In this document: piece by piece, positions 8,196 through 16,293 of the stretch
Numbering within the stretch: position 1 is the stretch's first letter
Layout: each line of letters begins with the position of its first letter
From: a virus
Reading direction: 5' to 3' (one strand)
DNA: 33,535 nt
IMG/VR virus record: IMGVR_UViG_3300024346_000273
Span: 1-33,535 of that record
Position numbers and translations under genes: made by a program
The notes under the pieces: generated by a model
The model's database searches: none
The model's input: the letters and a program-made list of their open reading frames with translations, nothing else
Told to the model about the DNA's origin: nothing

Positions 8196-9017
8196 TCAGA
8201 CGCGGGTGTAGACAGGTGCCCCGCTGATTTTCACGCTCACCGGAGCCTTCAGGGCATCACCCACCGGGGCCAGAATCCCCACCTTGGTGACCAGGCCGGT
8301 GAAGTTGAACCGGGTGGCTGTGTTGCTGGTAATGCCCAGCATCGAGACGCCAGCGATCGAAAAAGTCTGCAGCGTGCTAATGCTGGACGGCACCTCAATC
8401 CTCAAAAGCAGGCTCGTTGATACCGCATCCCATCGCACATATTGCGTCCCGCCTTCAGATGGGTTCACCGTCCCGACAACAGCCCCGCCATGCAGCACGT
8501 TGACGCTGGCCGTGCCTTGGGTCGTCCCGGTGAATGTAATGGCCACCACATAGCTCTCAGCGATCAGCGGGGCCACCGTCAGCGTAGCCTCGATGTAATC
8601 ACCTACGCCCGGATCGGCTGCCGTGTAGTATGCCACCCCGCCCCCTATCGTAAAGTTGCCATTCCGCACCCACCCCACCACCGACCCCGCAAAACTCGTG
8701 GTCGAGATTAATTGCGTCGAGTCAGCCGGAAGCCGGATCACGAACGCCGCCGGCCTCCGCTCGTCCACCATCGCCAGCAGCCGCGAGTGCCCGTTATCGT
8801 TGGGATCGAAGAACAGCTCAAACGTCACATCCCCCGCCTCAGCAATGCCTGCCAATGACTCAGAGAACCCATCAGGACTATCATGTGCCGTCACATCCAC
8901 CACCGCGACCGACACTTCCGGCCCGGAAATATCCCCCAGATGTTTCACCCGGATCACGGATGAGTCTGCAGGGTCAGTGATTTGGATTCGGGTATTGTAT
9001 GCTGCTTTTTTGGCCAT
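8196..9017 (-). CDS. tail tube paralogue with inserted domain, copy 2
   Basis: The 273-residue protein shares its N-terminal about 98 residues (MAKKAAYNTR, GDISGPEVSVAVVDVTAHDS, SLAGIAEAGDVTFELFFDPN) and last about 37 residues (FNFTGLVTKVGILAPV, APVSVKISGAPVYTRV) with the adjacent tube protein. Between them, at about residues 100-235, lies an added beta-rich segment (GWVRNGNFTIGGGVAYYT, LIAESYVVAITFTG, ASVNVLHGGAVVGTV) that resembles a CBM4/9-like jelly-roll module. This is an inference from pattern. The insertion sits at the point where copy 1 has a short loop, so the domain could decorate the outside of the tube. Genes of this kind arise by tandem duplication followed by domain gain. Confidence 0.8.
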   Translation of the reverse strand: MAKKAAYNTRIQITDPADSSVIRVKHLGDISGPEVSVAVVDVTAHDSPDGFSESLAGIAEAGDVTFELFFDPNDNGHSRLLAMVDERRPAAFVIRLPADSTQLISTTSFAGSVVGWVRNGNFTIGGGVAYYTAADPGVGDYIEATLTVAPLIAESYVVAITFTGTTQGTASVNVLHGGAVVGTVNPSEGGTQYVRWDAVSTSLLLRIEVPSSISTLQTFSIAGVSMLGITSNTATRFNFTGLVTKVGILAPVGDALKAPVSVKISGAPVYTRV

Positions 9018-9036
9018 GGTTTGAAAGAGTTAAAGG

Positions 9037-9495
9037 TCAGGCGTCACGCCAGATGATCCGGTAATCGACTGACAGCCGGTGCGCTTCCGTGATGCCGTCG
9101 CCGGTTTGGTAGTCCAGAGGTTGAGCAAACCCGCCGGACTCCCGAAAGGCAGCTTGCAGGTCGGCGGCGGCCCCGCCGGGTTTAGCTCCGTTGAGGGCTT
9201 CGCTGATGGCATCGGCGACAGCGCGGCACCCGGACAGATGCCGCGCCTCGATGTCAAACTGCACGATGGTATCCTCCATGCCGGGGTCGGCGGTCGTCGC
9301 GCTATCATGAGTATGTTCCGGGGTGCTGGTGATCTCATGCCAGATCACCCTTGGCAGAGCACTCCCTTGTGCCGCCCTGCCACTATACAGTCGGCAGGCT
9401 GTCCCTGCCCCGATCAATGCCGTCAGCGCGCCATGGGCCTTCATCGCCACCATCAGTGACGTTGCCAGTTTCGCGCTGTGATTGACGGCGGGCAT
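9037..9495 (-). CDS. tail terminator-like protein (DUF3168-type)
   Basis: The product is 152 residues from the ATG at 9495, four bases after... the preceding stop at 9500; a longer frame to 9546 would overlap that gene and adds an Arg-rich tail unlike the family. The pattern LMVAMKAHGALTALIGAGTACRL, LPRVIWHEI and VQFDIEARHLSGCRAVADAI matches DUF3168/gpU-like proteins, which cap the tail and bind the head. Position just upstream of the tail tube genes fits this role. AATAACATC directly precedes the ATG. Confidence 0.75.
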   Translation of the reverse strand: MPAVNHSAKLATSLMVAMKAHGALTALIGAGTACRLYSGRAAQGSALPRVIWHEITSTPEHTHDSATTADPGMEDTIVQFDIEARHLSGCRAVADAISEALNGAKPGGAAADLQAAFRESGGFAQPLDYQTGDGITEAHRLSVDYRIIWRDA

Positions 9496-9499
9496 GATG

Positions 9500-9826
9500 T
9501 TATTCCGTAGGCTCAACCGGCTTCTGTTTCTCAGCCTGATAAGCAATCAAATCCGGCAAACAAACCGCAACCGCCCCAAAAGCAGCAGCAGCGGACGGAA
9601 TAGCCTGCACCGCCTCCCAAAAAGGCAGACGCACTTCCCGCCGATCTGAAAGCAGCCGGTCGCCAGTCGCCTGATCGTAGGGCACATACTCAACATAAAT
9701 CGAGTCCTGTTCGCCCATAGACCGGGCCGAAATGGCAAGGTCCATAATATAAATCTCGTTGTAAGTCTTCGCGGTGACCTCAGGACGTTCCGCCGGAGTA
9801 TCAAGTGGGATGGTAATTGTGGCCAT
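9500..9826 (-). CDS. phage protein of unknown function
   Basis: This is a 108-residue acidic protein starting MATITIPLDTPAERPEVTAK. It has no motif that I recognise; a short IYIMDLAISARS strand and an alanine-rich helix AIPSAAAAFGAVAV (about 75-88) stand out. It lies between the fibre-like gene cluster and the tail terminator, so it may belong to the neck or to the fibre. AATAACAC directly precedes the ATG. Confidence 0.6.
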   Translation of the reverse strand: MATITIPLDTPAERPEVTAKTYNEIYIMDLAISARSMGEQDSIYVEYVPYDQATGDRLLSDRREVRLPFWEAVQAIPSAAAAFGAVAVCLPDLIAYQAEKQKPVEPTE

Positions 9827-9832
9827 GTGTTA

Positions 9833-10021
9833 TTAGGTAGTGGGTTGTTCAGCCTTGGCCTTTTCGGCTTCGGCTTGATCGATCTGAGTCAGGACGGCGA
9901 TGGCCCCTTTGAGTTGGGTCTCTTCGCTTTCGAGTTGCTTGAGCCGCTCCCGCAGATCGTGCTGTTCGGCGAGGTTGGCGTTACGGGAAGTGACGAGGTT
10001 GGTTTTGTAGGTTGTGGTCAT
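9833..10021 (-). CDS. small coiled-coil protein
   Basis: The 62 residues are almost wholly helical and charged (LAEQHDLRERLKQLESEETQ), consistent with a single coiled coil ending in AEAEKAKAEQPTT. It follows the fibre-like protein by 11 bases and precedes the unknown 108-residue protein by 6, so it may be a small accessory or chaperone for the fibre. TAATAACAA lies in its leader. No homologous family is recognised. Confidence 0.5.
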   Translation of the reverse strand: MTTTYKTNLVTSRNANLAEQHDLRERLKQLESEETQLKGAIAVLTQIDQAEAEKAKAEQPTT

Positions 10022-10034
10022 GTGGGAATTGTTA

Positions 10035-11264
10035 TTAGACAGCGCATGGCACCCGGTATGCAGTCCCGGTAGAGTCGTAGATCGTGATGTAACCAGTGGC
10101 GGCGACTACGGTGGCAGTGTATGCGGTGTCTGTGGTCAGCTTGCCCTTCACTGGAGCAAACCCAGAATCATTTGCCAGCACAATGTCGATCCCGGTCCCG
10201 TTCCGCTTGATCGCGGGGAATGCGGAGGTGGTGCCGCCTAGTTGGAGTCGGTTAAAATCGTCTTGGGTATTATTTTGCAGCAGGTAAACGCCAACCGAAG
10301 GGGCTGAGAAAAGCACGCGACCGCTGAATGCGAAAGCTGCCGACGAACCAATCGTCAAGCCGCCGGTAAAAGTGGCGTTTCCGCTTGTTGCTATTGTCCA
10401 TCGAACCACCCCGCCCACCACAAACTCAATCGGACGCGCCCCCCCGGTCCCTGACAGGTTTGTGCCGATCCGCAGCGTGTTGCCGACCCCTGATGTGATC
10501 CAATCAAATTCAGCCCATTCCGGCGCAGTGCTAAGATTTGTGTTATAGACCCTAAGTGCCTGTTTGGCGGTCCCGTTCCGCTGGGCCAAGATCCCGGAGG
10601 CGTCTTGTATCAAAACTACATCAGCAGTTCCAATATGCAGATCGCCGGAAATTCTGACGCCATTTGGAGCGGTTGGATTCATCAGGATGCGACCCACTCC
10701 GTCACTAGAAATATCCGCAAAGGTATTCCCGGCCCTGAAGGAAAAAGACCCTCCTTTGGCTACCTTGAACTTGGTCCCACCACTCACCTGCAAGTCCATC
10801 AGTAATGCTGCCGGATTGCTATTGGTGTTAATGACATCTAGCTTGATGCCAGTTGGAGTGCCCACGGTGTCCCAGGTCGTCGCCAAGTCCAACAAGTTGG
10901 TCGACTGAGAACTGGTCAGGCTTTGGCCGGTCAGGGTTTGCGCCAAGAAGGTTGGGGCGTCGGCCTGGCCTACGCCGATTGCGCTGCGGAGAGTAGCCGC
11001 GTCAGCTGTCGATAGGAGCGCCCGCCCGTAGGCTGTGGTCGTCAGCGCAGAGATCGCCGTCAGGTCAGAATCAAGGGGTTGATACCCAGCCGCCACCGCA
11101 GCGGTCGTTGCGTAGGCAGAAAGATCTTGGTCCCCGGTATTCGTCCCCGTGTTCGCCGTGTAAATCTCCGTGAAATTATCATTCACCTTCTCGAACGCCG
11201 CGCGGATAGGATCACCCGTTCCGTCGTTGGCTGTAGTCCCGATGTTGATGGTTTGTTTTGCCAT
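10035..11264 (-). CDS. fibre-like structural protein in the neck region
   Basis: The 409-residue protein begins with INIGTTANDGTGDPIRAAFE (about residues 6-25) followed by KVNDNFTEIYTANTGT, a motif widespread at the N terminus of phage fibre and adsorption proteins. The middle is Ser/Thr/Gly-rich with short beta repeats (for example GTKFKVAKGGSFSFR and TIATSGNATFTGGLTIGSS), as in beta-helical shaft proteins, and the end GYITIYDSTGTAYRVPCAV is a typical closing beta motif. It is placed between the head-tail joining protein and the tail terminator rather than at the tail tip, which suggests a neck or collar fibre. That placement function is inference. Confidence 0.7.
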   Translation of the reverse strand: MAKQTINIGTTANDGTGDPIRAAFEKVNDNFTEIYTANTGTNTGDQDLSAYATTAAVAAGYQPLDSDLTAISALTTTAYGRALLSTADAATLRSAIGVGQADAPTFLAQTLTGQSLTSSQSTNLLDLATTWDTVGTPTGIKLDVINTNSNPAALLMDLQVSGGTKFKVAKGGSFSFRAGNTFADISSDGVGRILMNPTAPNGVRISGDLHIGTADVVLIQDASGILAQRNGTAKQALRVYNTNLSTAPEWAEFDWITSGVGNTLRIGTNLSGTGGARPIEFVVGGVVRWTIATSGNATFTGGLTIGSSAAFAFSGRVLFSAPSVGVYLLQNNTQDDFNRLQLGGTTSAFPAIKRNGTGIDIVLANDSGFAPVKGKLTTDTAYTATVVAATGYITIYDSTGTAYRVPCAV

Positions 11265-11268
11265 AGGT

Positions 11269-11688
11269 CTAGGTGTGGTCAGCGGTCTGGAGCGTCATGT
11301 CGGCAGTGAAATCAGTGCTATCTGCCGTAAAGTTGTAGCCGGTCGCGTTGATGGCGTTATCGGTTAAGACCGCCGAAATAATGATCTCAGCCGGCCGGGA
11401 TGGCGGCAGCGGCAGAGCGCTGGTGATGTCGTAAACAAACCCACCCCAGATGATCCGGTCCCGTGGATTCAGGTCATCCAGCAGCGATTGATAGCGCACA
11501 GAGAAAACCTGTTCCGCAGTGGCGTCCCTTGATGAGCCGTTGGTCGTCTCCTTGCCACTCATTGTCTGCGCGTGCGCCCAGACTGTCGCCAGCGTTGACC
11601 AAGTCTGCGTGACAGAGCCTTGATCATCCACCGTGTCTGCAGCCCGCTGGATCGTTATTCTGGCGTCTCTGCGTCCGATGGGGGTCAT
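11269..11688 (-). CDS. head-tail joining protein
   Basis: From the ATG at 11688 the product is 139 residues, beginning MTPIGRRDARITIQRAADTV, with TWSTLATVWAHAQTMSGKET and a later DRIIWGGFVYDITSAL, the pattern of Phage_H_T_join proteins (SPP1 gp16/HK97 gp9-like stoppers) that seal the connector. The start was chosen because it overlaps the upstream stop by 4 bases; a frame to 11733 adds an unlikely glycine-rich lead. The final about 30 residues (NATGYNFTADSTDFTADM) extend beyond the usual family length. Confidence 0.8.
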   Translation of the reverse strand: MTPIGRRDARITIQRAADTVDDQGSVTQTWSTLATVWAHAQTMSGKETTNGSSRDATAEQVFSVRYQSLLDDLNPRDRIIWGGFVYDITSALPLPPSRPAEIIISAVLTDNAINATGYNFTADSTDFTADMTLQTADHT

Positions 11689-12299
11689 TTGACCGCCCCC
11701 TCCCAAGGCACCCGGAAAGAGTCGATCAGCCAATCCAGCGATTTCGGAATCTCCGTGACCGTCGCCCCGCTAATGACCATTTCCCGCCGCTCAAATAGAT
11801 GGGCCGTCAGCAGCAAAATCGCATGGCGCAGCGGCCCCGGAACGTCAGTGGCCAGCGCACCATACCCGGCCCAGAAAGTCGCCCGCCAGACCGCATCCTG
11901 TGGGCTGCGCGGGGTATCGATGTTGTCCGGGTATGATGTCAGCCAGACCAGCGCAGGCTCCCTGATTGGCAGCTGGGTAGTGTTCGCCCATGCCGTCCAA
12001 GTGCCGGCATCGTTCCGGTATTCCATCAAAAAGGTCTCCGCTGCCATCAATCTGGCGCGGGGTAGCTCCACCGGGACGCATCCGCCGATGTCGCCCGTGA
12101 TGTAGGCGATCCACTTCTGCCTGACGAAGGCCCTGCGGCATTCGTTTTCGATCCGATCTCTTGCCGCCGTGATGCAAAGCCCGATCAGCGAATCCTCATC
12201 GCTGCCATCCACCCGCAGATGCTCCTTCGCCTGGACCAAGGTAATCGGCTCAAGCGCAGGCGCAGTGACCAGCTGGGAGATGGCAGCAGAAGGAATCAT
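11685..12299 (-). CDS. head-tail connector protein (phiE125 gp8/gp6-like)
   Basis: The 204-residue product has the adaptor pattern PITLVQAKEHLRVDGSDEDS (about 18-37), followed by LIGLCITAARDRIENECRRA and a late LRHAILLLTAHLFERREMV helix. This is the gp6/gp8-like connector family, which attaches to the portal and forms the first ring of the neck. It follows the small gene after the capsid and overlaps both neighbours by 4 bases. Confidence 0.85.
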   Translation of the reverse strand: MIPSAAISQLVTAPALEPITLVQAKEHLRVDGSDEDSLIGLCITAARDRIENECRRAFVRQKWIAYITGDIGGCVPVELPRARLMAAETFLMEYRNDAGTWTAWANTTQLPIREPALVWLTSYPDNIDTPRSPQDAVWRATFWAGYGALATDVPGPLRHAILLLTAHLFERREMVISGATVTEIPKSLDWLIDSFRVPWEGAVK

Positions 12300-12481
12300 T
12301 TTTTCGTAGGCTTGGCCGCTTTGGCAGGCTCTTCGGTTGGCGCGGCGTAATCCTCTGGGACCACGCGACCCCGGTTTGCCAGCATCAGCTCCACGGCTTG
12401 GTCATCAGTCACGGTCACCACAGTGCCTTCAGCGATATGCTGGCCACCAATCAGGCAGTCGGAGTTGATCAGGAATTTCAT
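12296..12481 (-). CDS. small capsid-adjacent protein
   Basis: The 61 residues (MKFLINSDCLIGGQHIAEGT then VVTVTDDQAVELMLANRGRV) form a small beta-rich core with a lysine/proline-rich tail ending AKAAKPTKK. Small proteins of this kind are commonly encoded between capsid and connector genes in siphophages, sometimes with roles like lambda FI; no function is assigned here. It starts just past a strong terminator and overlaps the connector gene by 4 bases, so its expression probably depends on readthrough. Confidence 0.6.
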   Translation of the reverse strand: MKFLINSDCLIGGQHIAEGTVVTVTDDQAVELMLANRGRVVPEDYAAPTEEPAKAAKPTKK

Positions 12482-12527
12482 AACAAAAAGAAGAAGCGCC
12501 GGGGCGGCGACGTATCCCCGCCCCGGC
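12481..12527 (-). terminator. Rho-independent terminator after the capsid gene
   Basis: On the minus strand a perfect 10-bp stem (12518-12527 with 12498-12507, GCCGGGGCGG/CCGCCCCGGC) closes a 10-base loop and is followed by GCTTCTTCTTTTTGTT. It lies about 25 bases after the capsid stop and just before the next ATG, so it should lower transcription into the connector and tail genes relative to the capsid. Confidence 0.85.
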
Positions 12528-12550
12528 TTATCATATGACCACCAACAAAA

Positions 12551-13954
12551 TTAGGCAGTCAGCGCATCGAGCATCGCGGCGAAGGAGCCAGCCCGGAGCA
12601 CCGCGTTATCACCAAAGGCGGCAGCAGTGATGCGGACCAAGCCAGTGGTGTCGAGGCTGTAAGGATTGACCTGGACATCAAGGCCACCCCACTGAGCGAT
12701 AACCAAGTCAGCAAAGTTGCCGAAGATGATCGCAGAGCAAACCCCGGAGGAAGTGCCCTTGGTCAGGGTGGAGGACACGCAGTTGGAAACCCCGGTGACG
12801 TAGCCGTTAAGCGGGAGTTCAGGGGTGGTGCGGCTCCAGATTTTCTCGGCGCTAGTGCCGGATTCAATGCTGATCTTCTTCAGAGCGCCGCGCACCTTGG
12901 AGTTGGTGAGGTAGGCCAGGTTCCCGGTGGCCGCATCAGCGTTGGCCAGCGCGGTTTCGAGGTCCACGATGTTGGCCCAGGTAGGGGCCAGGCCGTTGGT
13001 GCCGCCAGCCACAGAGCCGATGCCGGCAGTGGCAACGATCCCGGTAGGCTGATTGCTGGAGCCGGTGCCGTGGATGACAGCCTTCTCCCAGATGATGGCG
13101 ATTTCCTGCAGGAGGTTATTCCGCACCCATGCTTCGATGCTCGGGTCAGTCTGGAGCAGGAGCTGCTTGGACAGCTCCACATGAGCAGGGATGCGCTTAG
13201 GCGACAGGGTGATCAGGCTGCTGGTTGGGGTTAGCTCGGTGGAAGCACCATTCTCAGCGGCAAACGCAGGCTTGGTGCTATCCCGGCCCATTTTCGGGAA
13301 GGGAATATTGCCCTGCAGGCCAGAGAGGAACTGAGCGCCCAGGGTGCGGGTCACCATGGCCTCATAGAAGGGATCGACGATCCCTCGCAAAGGCTCGCGA
13401 GTCAGGACTTCCAGGCCAGCGCCGGTGCCGCCAGCGGTCAGGTCGTTGCGGAAACGATTGGCGAACATGGTAGCGAGCACAGCGCGGGGAACATGGCTCC
13501 CTTGGCTGGCCAGCTGCACCGCATCTTTAGCGCCCTGCGCCACCATCTCGGCCTCGGCACCGTCGAGCTTGCCACCGGCCAGCTGACCAACGATCAAGCG
13601 GCGGAAGCTGAAGCGCTCGGCATCAGAGGCATCCTGATTGGAGAGGCCAGAGGCATCCAAGATAACCTTGCGCTTCTCGCTGTCAGGGACGCTGTCGAGG
13701 TAGGCACCAAGCTGGCTCTGGGTTTCAAGGGCTTTGGCGGTAGCCTTGAGGCCATCCACCATGCCGTGGTATTCTTTGACCTTAGCCAAGTCAGATTCAC
13801 TGAGGCCATCCTTGGCCCCGGCGAGGATTTTGTCGGCATCAGCGGCCACGGCCTTGATCTTCGCATGGACGGCGTCCAGCGGGCTGGCATCCATGGTCAG
13901 GATGGTGAGGGAGAATGCCAAGACTGGCAGGACGATCAACGGTTTCTTTTTCAT
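12551..13954 (-). CDS. HK97-fold major capsid protein
   Basis: This 467-residue protein forms the head shell. The N-terminal helical region (about residues 22-95, DAVHAKIKAVAADADKILAG onwards) looks like a built-in delta scaffolding domain that the adjacent protease would remove. The rest has the HK97 pattern: RNDLTAGGTGAGLEVLTREP, AAENGASTEL, AHVELSKQLLLQTDPSIEAW, EKAVIHGTGSSNQPTGI (about 295-311) and a C-terminal beta region with FGNFADLVIAQWGG. The start at 13954 adds MKKKPLIVLPVLAFSLTILT, which looks like a signal peptide and is odd for a capsid; an ATG at 13894 would drop it. Neither has an SD; the first has the recurrent ATAATAAC leader. Confidence 0.9.
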   Translation of the reverse strand: MKKKPLIVLPVLAFSLTILTMDASPLDAVHAKIKAVAADADKILAGAKDGLSESDLAKVKEYHGMVDGLKATAKALETQSQLGAYLDSVPDSEKRKVILDASGLSNQDASDAERFSFRRLIVGQLAGGKLDGAEAEMVAQGAKDAVQLASQGSHVPRAVLATMFANRFRNDLTAGGTGAGLEVLTREPLRGIVDPFYEAMVTRTLGAQFLSGLQGNIPFPKMGRDSTKPAFAAENGASTELTPTSSLITLSPKRIPAHVELSKQLLLQTDPSIEAWVRNNLLQEIAIIWEKAVIHGTGSSNQPTGIVATAGIGSVAGGTNGLAPTWANIVDLETALANADAATGNLAYLTNSKVRGALKKISIESGTSAEKIWSRTTPELPLNGYVTGVSNCVSSTLTKGTSSGVCSAIIFGNFADLVIAQWGGLDVQVNPYSLDTTGLVRITAAAFGDNAVLRAGSFAAMLDALTA

Positions 13955-13976
13955 GTTATTATGGGTGTTTGTGTTA

Positions 13977-14741
13977 TCAGTTTGCGGCGTGTGCGGTGAC
14001 TGTCGGACGGCCCATCTGAGCCACCAGCAGCCGGGCGGCTGCCAGACGCGCCACGGATTGGTTGTCTGGGGTCTCCGGGTCGTGATGCTCCGGCCTCCCC
14101 TTCAAAGTTTCGGATCGGTCAGCGAACCCGCGTTCCACGGATTCCGCTGCGGTCATGTAAGTTTCAGCGTCCAGCCAGCCCTTCAGATCAGCTGGCTTCT
14201 GCCCAGTCCGCGCCTCGTAGGTATCGACAATAATCTGGTCGATGCTCTCCAGCGTCGAGGCAGTGCTAAGGTGGTCAGCAGCATTCCCCATCGTAATCGT
14301 GCTGGCCCGGTGAATCATCATCATGGCATTGCCGCCAATCACGATATCATCCCCAGCCATCGCAATCACCGAAGCAATCGAAGCCGCCAGCGCATCGATC
14401 TTAACCGTAATCTTCCGGTCATCCTGCCCAGCCTGCCATGCCACCAGCGCGTTATAAATCCCCACCCCTTCAAAGACATCGCCACCCGGAGAGTTGATCC
14501 GCACCGTGATCGCAGAATTGGATGGCTCCAATCCAGCCAGCCAGTCAGTCACGGATTGGTGGGTGATCCCGCCGCCGGTAAAGTAGTCAGAGCCGATCCG
14601 GTCGTAGATGAGAAGCTCATGCGAAAGCGCCTGCGGTTTCTGAATCTTCGCAGCATTTTCCCACGCCGTCTTGAGCTTGGCGGGATCGCCAGAGCGGGTG
14701 CTGTCAGCCAGATTGGTAATCTCTTTTTGCTTCACTTTCAT
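13977..14741 (-). CDS. ClpP-type prohead protease
   Basis: The 254-residue product belongs to the S14 (ClpP) serine peptidases used by many HK97-like phages to mature the prohead. RINSPGGDVFEGVGIYNALV (about 81-100) and DALAASIASVIAMAGDDIVI (about 116-135) are diagnostic; Ser121 is the expected nucleophile and His144 in MMMIHRAST the base. TGQKPADLKGWLDAETYMTA follows with the GWLDAETYMTA feature typical of this family. It lies between portal and capsid genes, overlaps the portal stop by 4 bases, and probably trims the capsid scaffold domain. Confidence 0.93.
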   Translation of the reverse strand: MKVKQKEITNLADSTRSGDPAKLKTAWENAAKIQKPQALSHELLIYDRIGSDYFTGGGITHQSVTDWLAGLEPSNSAITVRINSPGGDVFEGVGIYNALVAWQAGQDDRKITVKIDALAASIASVIAMAGDDIVIGGNAMMMIHRASTITMGNAADHLSTASTLESIDQIIVDTYEARTGQKPADLKGWLDAETYMTAAESVERGFADRSETLKGRPEHHDPETPDNQSVARLAAARLLVAQMGRPTVTAHAAN

Positions 14742-16012
14742 ACTGCCGGTTCCATTGTTGCCGGTGCGGCGGCGGTTGCTAAGATGTCAGCCATATTCAG
14801 CTGGCGAACGTGCGTGTCGCCGCCCTCGATCGGGTCGAGGTCTTCGTATCCCCTTACCTCGTTGATGCTGTAGATGCCGTTCTGCAGGCCCGTGCTGTAG
14901 GCAGAGAATCTGGCAGCAGCATCACCTCGGAGCAGTCCGTTAAGGTTGTGCTTCCAGTAGTGGTTATCCTGCTCAGACGGGAGCAGCAAAGCCCCAGCGA
15001 AGGCTTCCTCCCACCGTTTGCACCATGGCAAGAACAAGTCCTGCACGGCTTGGATTTGCTGCTGCTCAATGTTGCTGAAGGTGGCGTTATCAAGGATGCC
15101 AACCTTGTGCGGAGGCACCCCGAACACTTGGCAGATTTGCTGATGCGTCCGCTTGGCGATCTCGTCAAACTGGCTGCTATCATTGGCGCTCCGGGTCATC
15201 TCCATCTTGCCGCCACCTTCCAAGACCATTGTGCGGAAGAAGTTATCGACGCCCTGATAAGCAGAGTTGAGCTGGTCCTTCAGGGCATTCCGTTGCTGCT
15301 CCGTCAAGTTCACCCCCGGCGCTGCTGTGTAGACCATCCCAGGCCGCGATCCATTCGAGAAGAACCTGCTGGAATTATCCTCCAGCGCCTGCGCCAGCCC
15401 AATCAGATTAGCACAAAGACTGATCGGTCCCTGACCCTTCAAGCCATCAGGAGACATCCCGCGCAGATGCAAAATCTTATCAAAGCCCAGCTCTTTGCTG
15501 CCGCTATCACTGGTGACGGTATAGCGGGGGAAGTTCCCGCGCATCGTCATTGACACGTTCCGCGTCCGCAGCGGGTAAATCTCCGCGATCCGCCCCGCCC
15601 GGTCGTAGACCAGCTGCGCGTAAGCGTTGTGATGCAGCGCTTGGTTGAAGGCCAGCGCATAGCGCACATCACTGCTGACCATGATCGGATTGGGCCGTGT
15701 GCGCATCACCCGCCTGGCAGGATGCCCCACGGCCGGCGTCCGGCTGTCCCCATTCTGCACATACAGTTCCAGCGGCAGCGTGCTGACAATCTGGGCGATG
15801 TAATGCACACAGGCATAGACCGTCGAGACCCCAAGGGCGGTCAGTTCATTCACCTTTGCCCCCAGCGGCCCCGTGCTGCCCATCAGAGCGGCGAGAAACT
15901 CACTCCCCGGATTCGTCAGCGGGCTTTCATTCCGAATCGGCGCAAAGCGGGGGCGAATCCCAGTCTGGGAAACGCCTGCCTCACGCAGAGTCATGAATGT
16001 TCGGTCGCTCAT
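14738..16012 (-). CDS. portal protein (HK97 family)
   Basis: The 424-residue product has the Phage_portal pattern: ALGVSTVYACVHYIAQIVST (about 59-78), PLELYVQNGD, RPNPIMVSSDVRYALAFNQA and QICQVFGVPPHKVGILDNAT (about 293-312) followed by FSNIEQQQIQAVQDLFLPWC. The portal is the dodecameric vertex ring through which the terminase pumps DNA. The gene is followed by protease and capsid with 4-base overlaps, the classical order. Unusually it is preceded by the lysis cassette, while the terminase genes lie beyond it on the opposite strand. Confidence 0.95.
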   Translation of the reverse strand: MSDRTFMTLREAGVSQTGIRPRFAPIRNESPLTNPGSEFLAALMGSTGPLGAKVNELTALGVSTVYACVHYIAQIVSTLPLELYVQNGDSRTPAVGHPARRVMRTRPNPIMVSSDVRYALAFNQALHHNAYAQLVYDRAGRIAEIYPLRTRNVSMTMRGNFPRYTVTSDSGSKELGFDKILHLRGMSPDGLKGQGPISLCANLIGLAQALEDNSSRFFSNGSRPGMVYTAAPGVNLTEQQRNALKDQLNSAYQGVDNFFRTMVLEGGGKMEMTRSANDSSQFDEIAKRTHQQICQVFGVPPHKVGILDNATFSNIEQQQIQAVQDLFLPWCKRWEEAFAGALLLPSEQDNHYWKHNLNGLLRGDAAARFSAYSTGLQNGIYSINEVRGYEDLDPIEGGDTHVRQLNMADILATAAAPATMEPAV

Positions 16013-16293
16013 TGATTCAGTTTCTGGTCTATCCGGTCGAGAATTTTGAGGATGTTAGCCAGCTTCTCATTGTTCGCGCTTTCCTTTAGCTCCAGCTCCC
16101 GGATTCGCGGCTGCACAGAGGCAGTCGTGTGGGTGTTTTCGTTGACGGCGATCTGGATCGTGGCCACCCACACCCCCATGGCGAAGGCTCCTGCCAAAAG
16201 CGCCCAGCCAAGCTTGACCACAATATCAAGAGTCTTGAGTCGGCTGGAAAAGCCCTCTGTCTGTTCTTCACTCATGGTCAGGATTTGGCTCAT
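16009..16293 (-). CDS. small membrane protein with coiled coil, lysis region
   Basis: The 94 residues hold one membrane segment (KLGWALLAGAFAMGVWVATI, about 27-46) followed by a periplasm-sized helical part (VQPRIRELELKESANNEKLA) ending in ILKILDRIDQKLNQ. An N-in membrane protein with a coiled coil beside an endolysin could be an inner-membrane spanin or holin-like protein; a haemolysin-XhlA-like small membrane protein is another option. It overlaps the endolysin and portal genes by 4 bases each. Confidence 0.6.
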   Translation of the reverse strand: MSQILTMSEEQTEGFSSRLKTLDIVVKLGWALLAGAFAMGVWVATIQIAVNENTHTTASVQPRIRELELKESANNEKLANILKILDRIDQKLNQ

